Source: an uncultured Prevotellaceae bacterium (GTDB taxonomy: Bacteria > Bacteroidota > Bacteroidia > Bacteroidales > Bacteroidaceae). From it: a DNA stretch of 64,000 nucleotides. A program made the translations under genes and the position numbers. Shown in pieces: positions 35,609 to 43,960 of this stretch. The stretch is taken from contig CAMHIS010000003.1 of NCBI GenBank assembly GCA_946185285.1, positions 16,177 through 80,176 on the forward strand, in the 5' to 3' direction. Position 1 is the stretch's first letter; the number at the start of each line of letters is the position of its first letter. The notes beneath the pieces are model-generated. The model did not search any database, was not told the origin of the DNA, and worked only from the letters and a program-made list of their open reading frames with translations.

Positions 35609-36595
35609 ATGAATGCCATTATGCGAGGAAAATACCTGGATCCGAAGGCTGACCTGACCTTCAAGCTGATATTTGAGCACGAAGACTTGCTGATTAGTCT
35701 GCTCAACGCCCTGCTGCCCCTTGACGAGGGCAAGCAGATAGAGCACATAGAGTACCTGCCTGCAGAGCTGGTGCCTGAGAACCCCGGCAAGAAGAACAGC
35801 GTGGTTGACGTGCGCTGCCGCGAGACCGGCGGCCGCCATTTCATCGTGGAGATGCAGCTGAACTGGAACAACGAGTTCCGCCACCGCGTCATCTTGAATG
35901 CCGCCAAGGCAGTGGTGAAACAGCTGAAGCCCGGCGAGGAGTACAAGCTGGTGCAGCCGGTCTATTCACTGAACCTTATCAACGACACGGGGTTCGAGTC
36001 GGCCCCCGATGATTTCTACCACGACTACGCGATAGTGGACGTGGCTCATAACGACCGCATCATCGAAGGCCTGCGGTTCGTGTTCATCGAACTGCCCAAA
36101 TTCAAGCCCAAGACCATCGCCGAGCGGAAGATGGCCGTGCTGTGGCTGCGCTTCCTGACGGAGATAAACTCCACCACCGAGGAGGCTCCCGCCGAGCTGT
36201 TGGAAAATCCCGAGACGGCTAAGGCGCTCAAGCTCTTAGAGAAGTCGGCCTACAATGAGGGCCAGCTGGAGGCCTACGACCGCTTCTGGGATGCCGTCTA
36301 CCGTGAGCGCGTGTTCTACGATGACGGGTACAAGAAAGGACAAGCCGCCGGTTGGGCCGATGGCCGAGAGGCTGGCCTGGCTGCTGGCCGGGCAGCTGGA
36401 ATGGCAGAAGGCCGGGCAGCTGGCCTGGCGGAAGGCCGAGAGGCTGGCTTGGCGGAAGGCCGAGAGGCTGGCCTGGCAGAAGGGACGGATAAAGCCAACC
36501 GCGACAATGCGCAGAAGATGAAGGCTAAAGGCTTTGCCGTTGAAGATATTGCTGAGATTACCGGCCTCACTATTGAAGCCATCAACAGCCTATAG
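35609..36595 (+). CDS. Rpn-family PD-(D/E)XK nuclease/transposase-like protein
   Basis: 328 residues from MNAIMRGKYLDPKAD; a start at the next ATG (35621, MRGKYLD) is equally possible. The opening DLTFKLIFEHEDLLISLLNAL is typical of the Rpn/PDDEXK_2 family. The nuclease core is SVVDVRCRETGGRHFIVEMQL, with an E-x-Q in place of E-x-K, as is common in the family. Members promote RecA-independent recombination or act in phage defence. The C-terminal part has five copies of an octapeptide (GREAGLAE-like, bases 36363-36482) and then a DUF-type helix-turn segment (GFAVEDIAEITGLT). It opens the defence-type region. Confidence 0.87.
   Translation: MNAIMRGKYLDPKADLTFKLIFEHEDLLISLLNALLPLDEGKQIEHIEYLPAELVPENPGKKNSVVDVRCRETGGRHFIVEMQLNWNNEFRHRVILNAAKAVVKQLKPGEEYKLVQPVYSLNLINDTGFESAPDDFYHDYAIVDVAHNDRIIEGLRFVFIELPKFKPKTIAERKMAVLWLRFLTEINSTTEEAPAELLENPETAKALKLLEKSAYNEGQLEAYDRFWDAVYRERVFYDDGYKKGQAAGWADGREAGLAAGRAAGMAEGRAAGLAEGREAGLAEGREAGLAEGTDKANRDNAQKMKAKGFAVEDIAEITGLTIEAINSL
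36363..36482 (+). repeat. Five tandem 24-bp repeats in the Rpn-like gene
   Basis: Units start with GCCGAGAGG or GCCGGGCAG and keep the frame; encode GR(E/A)AG(L/M)A(E/A). Copy number probably varies between strains. Confidence 0.9.
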
Positions 36596-37364
36596 AACTG
36601 AGCAATGTTGTTTTAGCATCCGTCACATCCGTCATAACCTTGAAACCGCCTCATTTTCAGTACGTTCGGTGGCGACGGATTGAGGTGATGGGTGACGGAT
36701 AGCCCATGCTGTCAGTGCTACCGCCACGACTGAAAAGAATCACGGCCAGTGAACAATCATTCACGGCCAGTGAACTATTGAAAAAACGAATACGAAGATG
36801 AGTAATAACGATGGCATGTTTCCGCCAAACTGCCCATCCGTCACCCGTCACAGCAATCCGTCACCACAAAACGCATTGACAGTAAAGCGATTACAAGGAA
36901 ATGAAGGATGTGACGGATATTTACTGAACTTTTTTGGGCTTTTAGCCAGATATTCCAAAAAACGGTTAAATAATCGCTTCCCTTTGAAGATTTTCGGCAA
37001 AAGAGGAAACGGAGTCAGTTTTTTTGTGTAATTTTGCCAACAAGTATCGCCCGTAGCCGTCGGTCTGACCATACGGCAGGACTCCCTGAGAGCAGGGTGG
37101 CGGTATGACTTTCGTGGAAAAACAATAACAACATGAGCAGTTATTAGAAGATATAGAAACGTGAGAAATTTCTTAATCAAATCGAAATAAGGTAATTGTG
37201 AATGTTCGCGCTGATAGCGTGGACGTCACTTATCTTTCGATTGGGCAATCTCACGGCCTCTATATCTGGTAAGGAGCGGACACGCTTTTTATCGTATATA
37301 GAGGTCTTGACGAAGCCCAAAGAGTTCCGATAAGTGCTTTTGTCCTAAGCTATAAGCGCAAAGA
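36596..37364 (+). other. 769-bp gene-free region with GTGACGGAT motif cluster and orphan promoter
   Basis: No convincing gene. The first 330 bp contain at least six copies of ATCCGTCAC in both directions (near 36618, 36672, 36690, 36836, 36855 and 36908) and a direct repeat TCACGGCCAGTGAAC twice (36740-36780). A -7 box at 37029-37036 follows, with hairpin-forming sequence around 37060-37115 and an inverted repeat CCTCTATAT/ATATAGAGG (37257-37265, 37296-37304). Two stop-separated coding-like stretches run from about 37190 to the methylase start, possibly a decayed gene end. Confidence 0.6.
37029..37036 (+). promoter_or_regulatory. Promoter -7 box (TAATTTTG), long leader to the methylase
   Basis: A good TAnnTTTG box, but the next start codon used is 329 bp downstream at 37365. 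It may drive a small RNA or a regulated leader of the methylase. Confidence 0.45.
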
Positions 37365-39263
37365 ATGCCAGACAAAGACGCTGGTCCTTCCTGCATTGAC
37401 GTCAGGGAGGACGACCTGCAGGCATTGTCGCCAGAGGTGCTTGATACACTGCTGCGCGACCATACCACAGGACGAAACATCTTCTGGGCTACTCACGACT
37501 ATGAGGCGCTTGGAAGTGAATACGGTTATCATGCTCAGATATTGCCAAAACTGATTACAGGCGAACGGGGGATGGTGATCCGCCCCCGTGTGCTGAAATC
37601 GAAGGAGGAGCAGACGGACAGGGTGAAGGACATGGCCGAAGTGTTCACACCATCGCGGGTGGTGAAGATGATGGTCGACTATGTGGACATCGACATCGGC
37701 ACCCGCTGTCTGGAACTGACCTGCGGCGAAGCACCCTTTCTCGTTTCGCGCTACGATGCCACGACGGGCGAGCCTATTGCTGTCAATGAGCGTGTTGGAA
37801 TACTCGACCGAAAGCTCCGAATGATACTCGACCAGCAGCTGGGTGATGACGACTGGCTCGCTCAGGTGCGACTGGCGTTCCAGACGACCTACGGCTACGA
37901 GTGGCAGGGCGACAGTCTGCTCTTGGCACGCGAAAACCTGCTATACACTTTCATCGACCATTATGAGGCACACTATGGCAGCAAGCCCGACATTCGGCTG
38001 TTGCAGGAGTTTGCCGACATCATCTCCTGGAATCTCTGGCAGATGGACGGACTTTCCTACCGCATTCCACAGGAGAAATCGGAGGAGAAGCCGCAAGCAC
38101 AGCTCTCCCTCTTCGACGAAACTCCAGCCAAGGCTCCCACACCCCCTTGTAAAATTATGGACTGGCAGAAAGGAAAGTCCATCAAAGTAAACGACATCAA
38201 GAAACGACAAACTAAAAACCAAAGCAATATGAAGTTCGATGTGATTATTGGGAATCCGCCGTATCAGGAGGAAAGTGTTGGAGACCAGAAAACTATGCAG
38301 CCCCCTGTTTATCATCATTTTATAGATGAGGCATATAAATTGTCCGACATAGTGGAACTTATCCATCCAGCTCGTTTTCTCTTTGATGCTGGTGCGACAC
38401 CACATAAATGGAACATGAAAATGCTTAAAGACACTCATTTGAAAACGATTTGGTATGAGGAGAATTGTAAGGAGGTGTTCCCTAATCAAGATATCAAAGC
38501 AGGTATTGTATGTACATACCATAATAATACGAAGGATTTTGGCCCAATAGAAATATTCACAAAATACGCAGATCTCAATACCATTATACATAAAATAAAA
38601 AATAAGGTAGGCTTTAATAGTATGTCTTCAATCGTAATTTCACGTACAGCATATCGGTTTACTAATGTAATGCATAAAGATCATCCAGAAGCAGAATCTC
38701 AGTTAAGTAAAGGACATGCTTATGATGTTTCTACCAATATATTCGAAAGACTGCCACAAATCTTCCATGAAACAAAGCCGATAGATGGTAATGACTATAT
38801 AGGTATTTATGGAAGAACAGAAAACGATAGAACTGTAATGTATGTAAGACGTGATTACATCAAGCATGTCTCAAACTTGGATAGTTACAAATTATTTCTT
38901 CCTAAAGCCAGTGGTACAGGCGTATTTGGCGAAGCAATAACAGTTCCCGTCATAGGGGATAAAGCTGTAGGCAATACAGAAACCTTTATAAGTATTGGTA
39001 ACTTTGAAGATAAAACTCAAGCTGAATGTTGCAAACTCTATATTTGCTCAAAATTTGCAAGGACACTTTTAAGTGTCCTCAAGACGACTCAAGACATAAC
39101 TCCTCAGAAATGGGCTTACGTTCCCCTTCAAGACTTCACCTCTTCCTCTGACATCGACTGGAGCAAATCTATTGCCGAGATAGACGAGCAGCTGTTCGAC
39201 AAGTATGGCTTGGACGAACGTGAGCGCGATTTCATCAGGACAAAAGTAAAGGAGATGGTATGA
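37365..39263 (+). CDS. Eco57I-type N6-adenine DNA methyltransferase with AT-rich specificity segment
   Basis: 632 residues from the ATG at 37365; a stop lies 10 bp upstream in frame. AdoMet motifs: AEVFTPSRVVKMM (motif X region), RCLELTCGEAPFLVSRYD (motif I) and catalytic FDVIIGNPPYQEE (motif IV). The rest is a target-recognition region, and the end (IDWSKSIAEIDEQLFDKYGL) is a common tail in this family. Flanks are GC-rich like the genome, but about 38140-39115 is strikingly AT-rich with different codon use, suggesting swapping of the recognition domain. It probably modifies the host site for the helicase/nuclease at 39567-42872. Confidence 0.88.
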   Translation: MPDKDAGPSCIDVREDDLQALSPEVLDTLLRDHTTGRNIFWATHDYEALGSEYGYHAQILPKLITGERGMVIRPRVLKSKEEQTDRVKDMAEVFTPSRVVKMMVDYVDIDIGTRCLELTCGEAPFLVSRYDATTGEPIAVNERVGILDRKLRMILDQQLGDDDWLAQVRLAFQTTYGYEWQGDSLLLARENLLYTFIDHYEAHYGSKPDIRLLQEFADIISWNLWQMDGLSYRIPQEKSEEKPQAQLSLFDETPAKAPTPPCKIMDWQKGKSIKVNDIKKRQTKNQSNMKFDVIIGNPPYQEESVGDQKTMQPPVYHHFIDEAYKLSDIVELIHPARFLFDAGATPHKWNMKMLKDTHLKTIWYEENCKEVFPNQDIKAGIVCTYHNNTKDFGPIEIFTKYADLNTIIHKIKNKVGFNSMSSIVISRTAYRFTNVMHKDHPEAESQLSKGHAYDVSTNIFERLPQIFHETKPIDGNDYIGIYGRTENDRTVMYVRRDYIKHVSNLDSYKLFLPKASGTGVFGEAITVPVIGDKAVGNTETFISIGNFEDKTQAECCKLYICSKFARTLLSVLKTTQDITPQKWAYVPLQDFTSSSDIDWSKSIAEIDEQLFDKYGLDERERDFIRTKVKEMV

Positions 39264-39271
39264 TGCAGTGC

Positions 39272-39469
39272 CTATTTCTCCACCCAGTCAACGCATTGTA
39301 TGCCAGGCATCTTACTAAAATGCTTGGTGTTACGACCATCATTGCGATGCTTCATCATCTGATAATACTCTTCGCCTTCAGCATCGTCAGACCAGATACC
39401 AGCCAGACGCAAGAAACGGGCTTTACGCTCTTCTGCCGTAAGTTCAGGCGTAGCTTCTTTAGTTGTCAT
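39272..39469 (-). CDS. Small antitoxin-like protein
   Basis: 65 residues, acidic/basic mix, no signal peptide. A charged N-terminus (TAEERKARFLRLAGIWSDD) and a tail YYQMMKHRNDGRN resemble the C-terminal toxin-binding part of VapB/RelB-type antitoxins of Bacteroidetes, but I do not recognise the family with certainty. No toxin gene adjoins it. It has its own minus-strand promoter at 39495-39502 and ends 8 bp from the methylase stop, in opposite orientation, between the methylase and helicase of the restriction module. Confidence 0.55.
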   Translation of the reverse strand: MTTKEATPELTAEERKARFLRLAGIWSDDAEGEEYYQMMKHRNDGRNTKHFSKMPGIQCVDWVEK

Positions 39470-39494
39470 AAGCCAATTTGATTATTTTGCCTGC

Positions 39495-39502
39495 AAAAAT
39501 AA
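39495..39502 (-). promoter_or_regulatory. Promoter -7 box for the small antitoxin-like gene
   Basis: CAAAAATA on the plus strand is TATTTTTG on the minus strand, 25 bp before the start at 39469. Confidence 0.55.
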
Positions 39503-39566
39503 GCATTATTCTTCTAATCTCCAAATAAACAAAGGAAAAAAACGACAGAACCTCCAAATAACGACT

Positions 39567-42500
39567 ATGATGGAAAACAAGACCCGAATCAGCAGCTACC
39601 GGCGCGTGGTGCCGATGATATATGCCTACCAGACACCCGGCTACCCCAAGCACGACGGCTGGACGAAGATAGGCGAGACCAAGAACGGCGTGGAGCGGCG
39701 CATCCACCAGCAGGTGCATACGGCCTGGATAGACTACGAACTGCAGTGGCAGGACAATGCCCTGTTCAAGGACGGCAGCGGCGAGTACTTCAGCGACCAC
39801 GACTTCCATGACTTCCTGGAACGCCGCAAGAACGTGGAGCGCAATCCCGGCACGGAGTGGTTCCGGATTGACGGGCAACGGTCGCTCATGTACTTCAACG
39901 AGTTTGCCTCGCGGCAGTACCCCAAGATGACGGTCGGCTCTACATACGTGCTGCGCGACAAGCAGGAGGAGGCCGTCAGGCTCACCTTGGACTACATGCA
40001 GCAGGGGCGCGACCCCAAGTTCCTGTGGAACGCCAAGCCCCGCTTCGGCAAGACGCTCACCGCCTACGAGCTGATACGGCGCATGAAGGGCGAAAAGCCG
40101 CTCAACGTGCTCATCGTGACCAACCGCCCGAGCATTGCCAACTCATGGTACGACGACTTTGAGCGGTTCATCGGCTGGCAGACGGGCTTCCGCTTCGTCA
40201 GCGACAATGAAGCCCTGCGCGACGCCCGCGACGTGATGAGCCGCCAGCAGTTCGTGCAGTGGATCGGCACGCCCGGAGCCCGCGACGGCTTCGACGGCCA
40301 GATATGCTTCGAGAGCCTGCAGGGACTGAAAGGCTCCGTCTACTTCGGCGGCACGTACAACAAGCTGGAGTGGATGCGACAGCTGAAGTGGGACCTGCTC
40401 ATCATCGACGAAGCCCACGAGGGCGTGGACACGCGGCGCACCGACCGCGCCTTCGACAACATCAGGCGCGACTTCACGCTCCACCTCTCAGGCACGCCCT
40501 TCAAGGCCATTGCCGGAGGGCAGTTTGCCCGGGAGCAGATCTTCAACTGGAGCTATGCCGAGGAGCAGGAGGCCCGGGAGGCGTGGGAGAGCACAGACCA
40601 CAACCCCTATGAAGACATGCCCCGATTGAACCTCTTTACCTACAGGATGAGCGACATCGTGCGCGACGAGGTCAGGAAAGGCATCAGCCTTGACGACGAC
40701 GAAGACACGACGGAATACGCCTTCGACCTGAACGAGTTCTTCAAGACCGACGGCGGGCGGTTCGTCTACGAGCAGGACGTGAGGAAGTTCCTGCGTGCAT
40801 TGACCACGCAGGAGAAGTTCCCCTTCTCGACAGAGGCGCTCCGCACTGAGCTGGCCCACACACTCTGGCTGCTGAACCGCGTGGAGAGCGCCAAGGCCCT
40901 GGCCCGCCTGCTCCAGGAGGAGAGCTCGGGCTTTGAGGACTTCGAGGTAGTGCTGGCGGCCGGCGACGGGCGGCTGAGCGAGGAGGCCGAGACGGCCAAG
41001 GCATATAATAAGGTGAAGGAGGCCATCGCCCACCACCCGAAGACAATCACCCTGAGCGTAGGACAGCTCACCACGGGCGTCACCATACCGGAGTGGAGCG
41101 GCGTACTGATGCTGAGCAACATGAAGAGTCCGTCGCTCTATATGCAGGCGGCCTTCCGCGCCCAGAACCCCTGCGACATCACCCGCGACGGACAACGCTA
41201 CCGCAAGGAGAATGCCTACGTGTTCGACTTCGACCCTGCCCGCACGCTCATCATCTTCGACGACTTTGCCAACAACCTGCGTACTGACACGGCAACGGGC
41301 GGCACGCCTGCCAGCAGGGAGGAGAACATCCGCCGACTGTTAAACTTCTTCCCAGTCATCGCAGAGGACGAAGAAGGGAAAATGGTGGAACTCGATGCCC
41401 GCAAGGTGCTCTCCATACCCCGCAGCATCAAGTCGCAGGAGGTGGTCAACAGGGGATTCCTGTGCAACTTCCTGTTCAAGAACATCGCCAACATCTTCGG
41501 CGCCCCGGGCGTGGTGCAGGACATCCTGGGAAAGCTGGACAAGGCCCGCGAGGACCGGGGCCAGAACACGAACGCCACGCTCGACGAGGCCGGAAAGGTG
41601 CAGCTGGACGGCGAGGGAGCGGTAATCGTGCCCGAGGAGATCATCATCGGACAGGAGCAGGACGTGTTCGGCGGCAAGGTGTATGAGCGTTTTGAGGCCA
41701 TTCAGGAGGCCTGTACGGACATGGCCCGCGAAGACGTGATGAAAGGCATCGACAAGATTGAGGCCGACATTGCCAAGACCATCGAGGCGAGCATCGTCAT
41801 GCCCGCCGCCGACAGCTACGGACTCAAGAAGAAGGAGGCCGACCGGCTGGCCAAGGAGGCCACCAAGGAGGTTCGCGACAGGATTGACAAGATACGCGGC
41901 GACTACCAGCAGCAGGCCCGCATCGCTGAGGTGAAGCGCCAGGAAGCCATGGGGCAGGCCGACAGCGAGGAGGCCGTCAAGGCCGCCGATGCCGCATTCA
42001 GACAGGAGATGGAGCAGGCCGTGAATGACCTGACCAGCTCGCTGAACAAGCAGATAGAGGAGGTGGTGAAGGACAAACCGCGCGAAGTGATAGAGCGCAT
42101 AGAGACCAACCGCGCCAACCAGAAGAAAAAGGACATCGAGGAGGAGGTGCGTGCCCACCTGCGCGGCTTCTCACGAACCATTCCGAGCTTCATCATGGCC
42201 TACGACGACGGCACACTGCGACTCGGCAACTTCGACCGGGCAGTGACGCCAGCCGTCTTTGAGGAAGTGACCGGCATCACGCTCGAGGAGTTCCGGTTCC
42301 TGCGCGACGGCGGCGACTACACGGAGGACGGACAGCAGAAGCACTTCGACGGCGACCTCTTCGACGAGGTGGTGTTCGACGACTCGATAGAGACGTTCCG
42401 ACAGAAGCGCGACGCGCTGGCCAACTACTTCGACGAGAGTCTCGGCGAGGACATTTTCGACTATATTCCGCCGCAGAAGACCAACCAGATATTTACGCCC

Positions 42501-42872
42501 AAATGGGTGGTCAGGAAGATGGCGGACCTGCTGGAACAGGAGAATCCCCACATCTTCGAAGACCCGCAGAAGACGTTTGCCGACCTCTACATGAAGTCGG
42601 GCCTGTATATCACGGAGATTGTGCGCCGGCTGTATAACAACGCGGAGATGCGCCGCCAGATACCCGACGACCGCGAGCGCATCATGCACATCCTACGCCA
42701 CCAGGTCTATGGCTTCGCCCCGACGGAAATCATCTACCGCATCGCCACCCGCTATATTCTCGGCTTCGACCCCACGCTGCAACCGGAACTGAGCCACCTG
42801 CGACAGGTGGACACTGTTCCCTACGCCAAGGCAGGACGGATGGAAGAACTCATAGAAAAGGAGTTCGGCTAA
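39567..42872 (+). CDS. GIY-YIG nuclease-DEAH helicase restriction subunit
   Basis: 1101 residues. N-terminus: GIY-YIG-like module (IYAYQTPG, then KIGET, GVERRIHQQ and the later acidic GTEWFRI). Helicase: motif I PRFGKT (K162), motif II DEAH (281-284), motif III LSGTPF and motif VI QAAFRAQNP (R531). Residues about 730-860 are a charged coiled coil. The C-terminus (QIFTPKWVVRKMADLLE, then FADLYMKSGLYITEIVRRL) looks like a reduced N6-methyltransferase module, echoing the EVFTPSRVVKMM of the neighbouring methylase. Together with that methylase it forms a restriction-modification system; target site unknown. The last 4 bp overlap tail to tail with the DUF4435 gene. Confidence 0.87.
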   Translation: MMENKTRISSYRRVVPMIYAYQTPGYPKHDGWTKIGETKNGVERRIHQQVHTAWIDYELQWQDNALFKDGSGEYFSDHDFHDFLERRKNVERNPGTEWFRIDGQRSLMYFNEFASRQYPKMTVGSTYVLRDKQEEAVRLTLDYMQQGRDPKFLWNAKPRFGKTLTAYELIRRMKGEKPLNVLIVTNRPSIANSWYDDFERFIGWQTGFRFVSDNEALRDARDVMSRQQFVQWIGTPGARDGFDGQICFESLQGLKGSVYFGGTYNKLEWMRQLKWDLLIIDEAHEGVDTRRTDRAFDNIRRDFTLHLSGTPFKAIAGGQFAREQIFNWSYAEEQEAREAWESTDHNPYEDMPRLNLFTYRMSDIVRDEVRKGISLDDDEDTTEYAFDLNEFFKTDGGRFVYEQDVRKFLRALTTQEKFPFSTEALRTELAHTLWLLNRVESAKALARLLQEESSGFEDFEVVLAAGDGRLSEEAETAKAYNKVKEAIAHHPKTITLSVGQLTTGVTIPEWSGVLMLSNMKSPSLYMQAAFRAQNPCDITRDGQRYRKENAYVFDFDPARTLIIFDDFANNLRTDTATGGTPASREENIRRLLNFFPVIAEDEEGKMVELDARKVLSIPRSIKSQEVVNRGFLCNFLFKNIANIFGAPGVVQDILGKLDKAREDRGQNTNATLDEAGKVQLDGEGAVIVPEEIIIGQEQDVFGGKVYERFEAIQEACTDMAREDVMKGIDKIEADIAKTIEASIVMPAADSYGLKKKEADRLAKEATKEVRDRIDKIRGDYQQQARIAEVKRQEAMGQADSEEAVKAADAAFRQEMEQAVNDLTSSLNKQIEEVVKDKPREVIERIETNRANQKKKDIEEEVRAHLRGFSRTIPSFIMAYDDGTLRLGNFDRAVTPAVFEEVTGITLEEFRFLRDGGDYTEDGQQKHFDGDLFDEVVFDDSIETFRQKRDALANYFDESLGEDIFDYIPPQKTNQIFTPKWVVRKMADLLEQENPHIFEDPQKTFADLYMKSGLYITEIVRRLYNNAEMRRQIPDDRERIMHILRHQVYGFAPTEIIYRIATRYILGFDPTLQPELSHLRQVDTVPYAKAGRMEELIEKEFG

Positions 42873-43870
42873 GGTGTGGGAGCCAGATACTGCCTTACGT
42901 CGTCCTGTAGGCGGCGGAAGGGTTCGGACTGCAGGTAGCCGTTGTTTTTCTTGAGCATGGTCTTGACGTCCTGGAGCGAGTTTTCGTAGCAGGTCATCTC
43001 GTTACGCTTCTGCGTCTTGTGGGCCGAGGCGTGGTAGATTTCGTTCTGTCGCTCCTGACGTAGAAGGTTGCAGACCTTTGAGAGGATGGGGGCCACGATG
43101 GTGTCGAAGAGATGATGGCCCTGTATATATAAATAGGTGGTCTGCGGCGTGACGCCGAGGGTCTTTATCTCGTCCTTCAGTGCGAGGTATTCGTCCTTGG
43201 CATCGGGGAACAGCCGCTGCAGGTCGTTAATCTTGGTGTGGACCTTGCGCCTGACGTTGGCTAACGACTTCTCGGGGTCGGCCACGTTGAAGCCGCCGGG
43301 GTCGGCGATGCGGTTGAAGTCGGAGATGGAGAATTTCGAGTAGTTGCCGTTGCGGTAGAGCATGATGCTCCAGACGAAGAGCGGGAAGATGGCCTCGCTG
43401 AAACGGGCGAAGTATTCGCGGAAGTCGAAGATGCGGTGGTCGTTGAGGGTGACGGAGACGCAGACGTTATGCAACGACGGGGCGTAGCACTGGAAGTTCT
43501 CAATGGCATAGACGTAGGTATGGAAGACATACGGGCTCTGCAGCACCTTCTTCGACTGCGCCGTACGGCCCTGGATGAGGTAGTCGTAGTCGGCATCGAC
43601 ACAGGCAATCATGTCGCGCCCCAGCGGCTCGCCCTCGAGGAAATTCATCAGCACCGACTTCTTGCCGCGCGTCAGGTTGGCCTTCGAGGGCAGCATCACC
43701 TCGAAATAGCGGTGGTCGTCCTCGAAGTCGCTGAGCACCGTGCGCCAGAAGTAGATGTCGTCGTAGGCCTCGACGTAGGCCACAATCCTGCGCCGTGCCT
43801 GCTTCGACTTCAGGGCGTTGGCAGCCTCGAAGTAGCGGCTGTTGATGTTATCACTCAGTTTCTTGGCCAT
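42869..43870 (-). CDS. DUF4435 protein, TOPRIM-like, PARIS AriB candidate
   Basis: 333 residues from MAKKLSDNINSRYF at 43870; the frame is open upstream only through the palindrome at 43884-43957, so the later start is chosen. E34 in VAYVEAYDD and D92/D94/D96 in CVDADYDYL give the E...DxD pattern of TOPRIM nucleases, and the YAIENFQCYAPSL block fits DUF4435. It follows an AAA ATPase on the same strand, as ariB follows ariA in PARIS, an abortive phage-defence system triggered by anti-restriction proteins. Its placement next to a restriction system fits that role, but the assignment is inference. Confidence 0.75.
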   Translation of the reverse strand: MAKKLSDNINSRYFEAANALKSKQARRRIVAYVEAYDDIYFWRTVLSDFEDDHRYFEVMLPSKANLTRGKKSVLMNFLEGEPLGRDMIACVDADYDYLIQGRTAQSKKVLQSPYVFHTYVYAIENFQCYAPSLHNVCVSVTLNDHRIFDFREYFARFSEAIFPLFVWSIMLYRNGNYSKFSISDFNRIADPGGFNVADPEKSLANVRRKVHTKINDLQRLFPDAKDEYLALKDEIKTLGVTPQTTYLYIQGHHLFDTIVAPILSKVCNLLRQERQNEIYHASAHKTQKRNEMTCYENSLQDVKTMLKKNNGYLQSEPFRRLQDDVRQYLAPTP

Positions 43871-43883
43871 GTTCGTCAAAAGA

Positions 43884-43957
43884 TGCAGCGGACTACAGGA
43901 CTTCAGGACTTTCCCGGGGGCTTGCAACGTAGTCGTTAAGTCCTGTAGTCCGCTGCA
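43884..43957 (-). repeat. Perfect 20-bp inverted repeat between the two PARIS-like genes
   Basis: TGCAGCGGACTACAGGACTT (43884-43903) is matched exactly in reverse at 43938-43957, with a 34-nt loop. It fills the 90-bp gap between the ATPase stop and the DUF4435 start, so in RNA it could slow or attenuate expression of the nuclease-like gene. Confidence 0.9.
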
Positions 43958-43960
43958 AAA

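Noticed and set aside
36363..36482. Possible CRISPR-like array
   Set aside because: Units are contiguous 24-bp coding repeats without spacers; no Cas genes are in the window.
36798..37180. Short open frames on both strands in the gene-free region
   Set aside because: No promoter or family-like composition; they consist of the GTGACGGAT repeats and hairpins.
39260..39481. Plus-strand 73-codon frame after the methylase
   Set aside because: It is the antisense of the better supported small gene at 39272-39469, which has a promoter and sensible composition.
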